A stretch of 64,000 nucleotides of DNA from Antedon mediterranea. Lineage: Eukaryota; Echinodermata; Crinoidea; Comatulida; Antedonidae. The stretch is taken from contig NC_092678.1 in assembly GCF_964355755.1 (NCBI RefSeq), positions 4,622,922 to 4,686,921 of the forward strand, in the 5' to 3' direction. The translations under genes and the position numbers were made by a program. Below, in pieces: positions 59,561 through 64,000 of this stretch; position 1 is the stretch's first letter; each line of letters begins with the position of its first letter. The notes below the pieces were generated by a model, which saw nothing but the letters and a program-made list of their open reading frames with translations, searched no databases and was not told the origin of the DNA.

Positions 59561-60149
59561 ATTTGGCGTTACACCGGCTTTATCATCTATAATCGGTCTT
59601 ACCAATCCTGTTAGACCATTGCTATAAATCAGTCTTCGCTAAAACCGTGTACAGTAACAAATTGAGGGCATACTTTATGCGTACAGTACCAAATAAGGTA
59701 ATGTTCGCTCAAGCTTCCTCAATTCACAATCATAACAGTACGTACATTTCTACACGAGACAATCTATTCTAGGCTTATATTAGAATAAGATTATTATTAT
59801 TTGATTTAACACTTCAAATTTGTTCAGTTGGTCGTCTTTCACGATCAATAATACATATATGGAACAAAAACAGAGGTTTAGGACTGTTTTAAGACGCCAT
59901 CGAGTAGGTTTTAATTTGAAAGACTGATTACAGGTCTACCGCGGTATAGCAATGGTCTATAATAAAGACTACTTGTTACATCACAAATTATAGCCGGCTA
60001 TTAGCGGTAAGATCGTTTATAAACCGCTTAGCAATCCGCCCCAGAATTTTTGAACACCGGTATAGTTTTTTAAAACTTGCCATGTCATGCGACTACTATT
60101 ACTAAACGATTTTAGTTTCATTCGTTCAGGAATAGTAGCTATTTTCTTC
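59561..60149. other. Nothing recognised
   Basis: AT-rich non-coding sequence between the LINE remnant and the short MITE copy. No open frame or repeat I can name. Confidence 0.4.
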
Positions 60150-60275
60150 CAAGTTTTTAGTCGCATGCAAAGCGACTCTACAGCTCACTATGTCGGTCGG
60201 TTGGTCGGCCAGTCGGTTGGTCGGTAAACACTAACTTGAGCACACGACTGCAGTCATGTATATGGCCTTGTTTCT
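60150..60275. mobile_element. MITE family E, short copy
   Basis: Starts with a hairpin AGTCGC-loop-GCGACT in TTTTTAGTCGCATGCAAAGC, then CTACAGCTCACTATGTCGG and repeated GGTCGGTTGGTC, and ends GCACACGACTGCAGTCAT and ATATGGCCTTGTT. It matches both ends of the longer copy at 62281-62930 with the middle missing. Confidence 0.7.
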
Positions 60276-61381
60276 CATATTATTCATTCATTATTTTATT
60301 TAAAGTTATTGCATTCGTGCACGCCACATATAATCATGTCTTTTCCATAATTAATTTCAATTACAATGCTTTCGGTGGTGTCAGTAATTTTATTTAAGTC
60401 ATCCATTAATGTAAAAGATTAAATTTGACATAAAGCGCTACGCTATAATTTGAAATTAAGATGAAATTTTAAAGAAACATACAAATTATTATTCAACACA
60501 TGACCATTATTTAACTTCTGTCCGAACACACTGCTGTTTCAGAACATTCACATAAGTGGATTAGCGTAACCAAATAGCACAGGGCAGGGAACATATTACT
60601 TTCAGAGGCCAAGTAAATTCATAACTTGTTAACGGACAGTGATATGGACATACATATTGCACTAAAATGTCTCCACCTCCCTCCTCTCCGATAACACTAG
60701 GCTACGTTATATTGCTTCCTCAAGCTTTTACATATAGGCAATAGCTAAATGCAGGATTATTCGACCCAGGTGCGACAGGACCCATTACTAGGCCGATGTA
60801 TGTCTGACTAAGAGTAGCTTCTAATTCTGATTTTTTTATATGAAATATTGTGAAGTACATGATGCTAACATTATGTTTTTATTTTGTGGATTTTTAATTG
60901 TTCGTTTTGTGTCATTTCTTTTCAGGGGTGTAGGCCTAGGAAGTACAAACAAGGAGAATGAAGCTGCAATCATATTTACTTTCTTACGCCACCAGAAAGC
61001 ATACATTGTTTTTCATCTTAAAGACAAACGAGCACAAGACTTTCAACTAAGTCGCTGTTCTCCGATCAGAGCTGATGTTAATTTATATGAAATGCATTAT
61101 TTGAAGGTTTGCATGGCGAAATTGATTTTGGTTACGAGGACAATCAAGGCATATTGATCTAAACGTCAAGAAACTCAAAATAACGGACAAATAAACCAAT
61201 ATTAATCAATCACATTTGCGTATATACTGCATTGTACTGTAAAAGATGGTTCCCGTCCATATTGGACGGCCAACAACTAGTGTATGTTTAATAAAAAAAG
61301 TGTAAAATGGCTAAGTTCGACCCTTTTATTTGTCGACATGACTGGATACTAACACAAAATATGTAGCATAAATAAACAAGT
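60276..61381. other. Nothing firmly recognised
   Basis: Contains a 105-codon open frame (60840-61157) with a possible TTTTCAG acceptor at about 60925. Its translation (for example KENEAAIIFTFLRHQKAYIV) shows no family I know. Otherwise AT-rich non-coding sequence. Confidence 0.35.
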
Positions 61382-61457
61382 AGATGCCAAGTACAAGGGT
61401 TAAAGGTTAAATGTCTAACATTTAACCTTTCCACCTAACCTTGTACTTGGACATCTA
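61382..61457. repeat. Imperfect long inverted repeat (hairpin)
   Basis: AGATGCCAAGTACAAGGGTT and AAAGGTTAAATGT on the left pair with ACATTTAACCTTT and AACCTTGTACTTGGACATCT on the right around a 5-base loop. It may be a very short palindromic MITE. Confidence 0.75.
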
Positions 61458-61670
61458 AGGAGCCTGCATGTAAGTAGCCTGCATTTAGGTACTGATATCG
61501 TACAAAATTATTATTTTTTTATCTCTTCTGTGGCATTCACCACTATTTTTATTCATATTACCTCATATCTATTGTGCAATATAATCAAGAACAATTTATT
61601 AGATAAAATATTGGTAGAATTGGTTCATTTATATTTCTTTGTAAATAAATTTCTAATATTCTTCTTTCTC

Positions 61671-61842
61671 ATTGAAAGCATCGGCAGGATTAGCATTCAA
61701 AGCATCGGCGGTATTAGCATTGAAAGCATCGGCAGGATTAGCATTCAAAGCATCGGCAGGATTAGCATTCAAAGCATCGGCAGGATTAGCATTCAAAGCA
61801 TCGGCAGGATTAGCATTCAAAGCATCGGTAGGATTAGCGTCC
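61671..61842. repeat. 24-bp tandem repeat, about 7 copies
   Basis: Units of the form AGCATCGGCAGGATTAGC plus ATTCAA. As 24 is divisible by three, several frames on both strands stay open and give octapeptide repeats (KASAGLAF forward, DALNANPA reverse). No start context, splice site or similarity supports a gene. Confidence 0.85.
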
Positions 61843-62154
61843 ACAGCTTACGCTACAGCGTCTACTGCCATCTTATGTATTGCCATCGTATTTCTCCGGG
61901 TGAACTGTCGAGTACCTCCACATACACATCAGTTGTCACGGTCCCGTTCTCAAGCCTTTGGTTTTCTTGTTTCAATTTCTAAATTCTCTTTTAATTTGGC
62001 GGCTCGACATGGTATTTGCAGATCCGGCCATTGTGGTACACAACAGAGGAAGTTGCGTAGTTGATACTGAAATGAAGTTACACGGACTCGGGTCCGTAGA
62101 TAACCTGTTTATTCAACTCTACATGAGTGGGTGGGTTATTGATGTCACCATCTA

Positions 62155-64000
62155 ACATATCTTAATTATCTTCTTCACTGTTGGTTGTTTGAATTTTGCT
62201 TTGGTTGGTATGAATTGTGATGGATTTCTGGTTATGACTTTACCATCTCCTCTTGTTGCTGTTATCATGAATCCTTTGGTTTTTAGTCGCGTTCAACGCG
62301 ACTCTACAGCTTGCTATGTCGGTCCATAGAGATATCTCTGTGGTCGGTCGGTTGGTTGGTCTGACCTTATCTTGATATCAGTTTAATCTAGCTAAGTCAA
62401 TTTTTAACAGTATATTCCTTATGGCCAAGAATCGATGTGGTTATGTTTTCACGGTGCGCAATAAGAAATTACGCGGTCTACGCACAATTTAACGAAATCA
62501 CATTTGTAATCATATCGTCACAAGCATGAATCACAAATAAAATTTGGTACTAATAAATTTCAGGGCATAAATTATCATATGGTAATACAATTACGTGCGT
62601 AGTGCATGTAACGCATGCGTACGCGTGCTTAAAATTTTTCATTTTCGATGAAATAAGAGTACGTTTCAGGCAATTTTAAGCGTTTACAAAATTGCCATGA
62701 GTGCGCAGATTTTTGCACGCGTACTGCGCTTTAAATGTTAAAACGCACTCTTTTTGCCCGATTTCTGTTTTCTTGACTTACTTTTCAAATCGAAATGACG
62801 TTATACGAGCACGTCAAAAGTGACAGGCTACGCACGTGTAAATTAAATAAATATAAATGTTTTTAAACATTTTTAAAACATGTTCAGCAATTTGAGCACG
62901 CGACTGCAGCCATCTATATGGCCTTGTTAATATTGTGTAAGGTTGGTTCTCATATGGAGTTGTAGACTTGTACATCTCCCATCTGCATGTTTCTAGTAGT
63001 TGTTGTATGTAGGTTTTTGTCTCAATACATTTTCATCTTTTCTTTTGATGTGTCATCTTTATCGCTTATTGATTCTTCTTGTTGGTTTTCTTGTGGATCT
63101 ACAAGTATTTTGCTTGGTAACTTTGTGTTAAATTGTCTACCAAATAGTATTTCTGCTGGAGGTGGTCTTGTACTGGTGTGCTTTGTCGCTCTGTAGTTCA
63201 TCAGAAATATGCACAGTCCTTACTCCCATGGTAGTCCGTCTTCTTTGGCTGATTGCCTTTTTATATGTACGCATAAAACGCTCCGCTTCCCATTGGCTCT
63301 TGGCCATTCAGGTGTTATCTTCCGATGTTTAAATCCCATGTATTGTGAGAACTGTTTGAATTCTTCCCCATTGAATGGTGTACCATTATCACTCCTTATG
63401 ATGTTGGGTATACTGAACATTGATATGATAGTAGCTAGTTTGGGAATTACTGCTTTGAAAGATGTTAATATTTCAATCACTGGATATCTGGTATAATCAT
63501 CTGTTACGACCATGATGTAGTATCCATTTGGGAAATGACCACAAAATTCTTTGCTCAGAACTGTCCACCGTCCATCACTTTGTAATTTGGACTTCTTTAA
63601 CGGCAACTTCTTGTGCATCCTGTACACTCTTTAATCATCTCTTCTACTTGTTTATCTATTCTTGGAAACCATATATTCTCTCTCACTAAGCTCTTGGTTT
63701 TCACTACGCTTTGGTGTCCTCCTTGTGCTATAGAAATTGATTTCTTTTTGTAGCGATTCTGGTATTACTATTCTTGTTCCACAAAGTATGATTTTATTTT
63801 CTGGGCTTAGAGTTAGTTCTTCACGAACTTGATGATAAGCTTTCTTTGTTGATGCATTGATGTTCTCGTTGGTATCTTGAAACCATTTCTCATCTTGTAT
63901 TCGTTTACTGACCCACTGTAGTGTTGGATCAGTTTCTGTTTCTCTTTAGATTTCTTCTTTGGTCGTAGCTTCTCGTTCAGTTTGAGAATATCCTTGTATT
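62155..64000 (-). mobile_element. Ty3/gypsy retrotransposon pol (integrase region), degraded, extends past the window
   Basis: Minus strand, in order: an HHCC-type segment (REELTLSPENKI, CGTRIVIPESLQ; 63620-63900), the integrase core with WTVLSKEFCGHFPNGYY, VVTDDYTRYPV, IIRSDNGTPFNG and GFKHRKITPEWPRANG (63300-63600), then FLMNYRATKHTSTRPPPAEI and LFGRQFNTKLPSKI (63080-63210), and finally a piece matching the C-terminal tail (MITATRGDGKVITRNPS, 62200-62280). The core Asp and DNG residues are visible; the reading frame is broken after PRANGK and elsewhere, so it is inactive. The stretch 62281-62930 is a later MITE insertion. Protease/RT/RNase H would lie beyond 64000. Confidence 0.85.
62281..62930. 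mobile_element. MITE family E, long copy nested in the gypsy remnant
   Basis: Starts TTTTTAGTCGCGTTCAACGC with GCGACT hairpin and CTACAGCTTGCTATGTCGG, ends GCACGCGACTGCAGCCAT and ATATGGCCTTGTTAA. The interior shares words such as ATACGAGCACGTC and ACGCGTGCTTAAAATTTT with the 3329-4915 element. The gypsy pol reading resumes on each side, so it inserted after the retrotransposon. Confidence 0.75.

Overview
The window is animal nuclear DNA. It has AT-rich, intron-dense genes with GT-AG junctions, CCAAT and TGACGT promoter words, AATAAA signals, many short inverted-repeat elements and minisatellites, and LINE and Ty3/gypsy remnants. Protein similarity is to deuterostome families, and the GGCCTA-rich tracts, compact single-copy ancestors of vertebrate paralogues and gene order suggest a non-vertebrate deuterostome, most likely an echinoderm. 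The species call is an inference. No prokaryotic features, tRNA, rRNA or CRISPR arrays were seen.

Layout: 1-18606 (+) is the 3' two thirds of a FRMD4A/FRMD4B-type FERM scaffold gene; its N-terminal FERM exons lie before the window. 18607-23293 is intergenic and holds a piggyBac-type MITE, a 35-bp minisatellite with a 105-bp higher-order period, a LINE 3' tail and another MITE. 23294-32786 (+) is a complete 18-exon HCFC1 (host cell factor) gene without recognisable HCF-PRO cleavage repeats. 35525-44769 (+) is a complete 13-exon PXK gene (PX domain plus pseudokinase). 46001-47978 (-) is a complete 8-exon PDHB gene (pyruvate dehydrogenase E1 beta). 48342-50749 (+) is a complete 7-exon SLC25A3 gene (mitochondrial phosphate carrier), head to head with PDHB across about 363 bp. 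53399-53459 (+) is a first coding exon that looks like BAP1. The remaining 10 kb is repeat-rich: a GGCCTA tract, a palindrome, a foldback-like element, a 2-kb array of a 43-bp unit, a broken LINE reverse transcriptase and a broken Ty3/gypsy pol interrupted by a MITE.

Summing my exon coordinates gives whole-codon totals for every complete gene: HCFC1 1363 aa, PXK 576 aa, PDHB 366 aa, SLC25A3 359 aa. This is internal support for the splice models.

Functional links: PDHB and SLC25A3 both serve mitochondrial energy metabolism and share a divergent promoter region. The convergent PXK-PDHB pair is also adjacent in human 3p14, and FRMD4B and BAP1 are on human 3p as well, so the window looks like a conserved ancient linkage block. 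HCFC1 and BAP1 products are physical partners in mammals, which makes their proximity here notable. No clearly new multi-gene system was found. The most unusual material is the set of structured repeats and the lineage-specific changes inside otherwise conserved genes.
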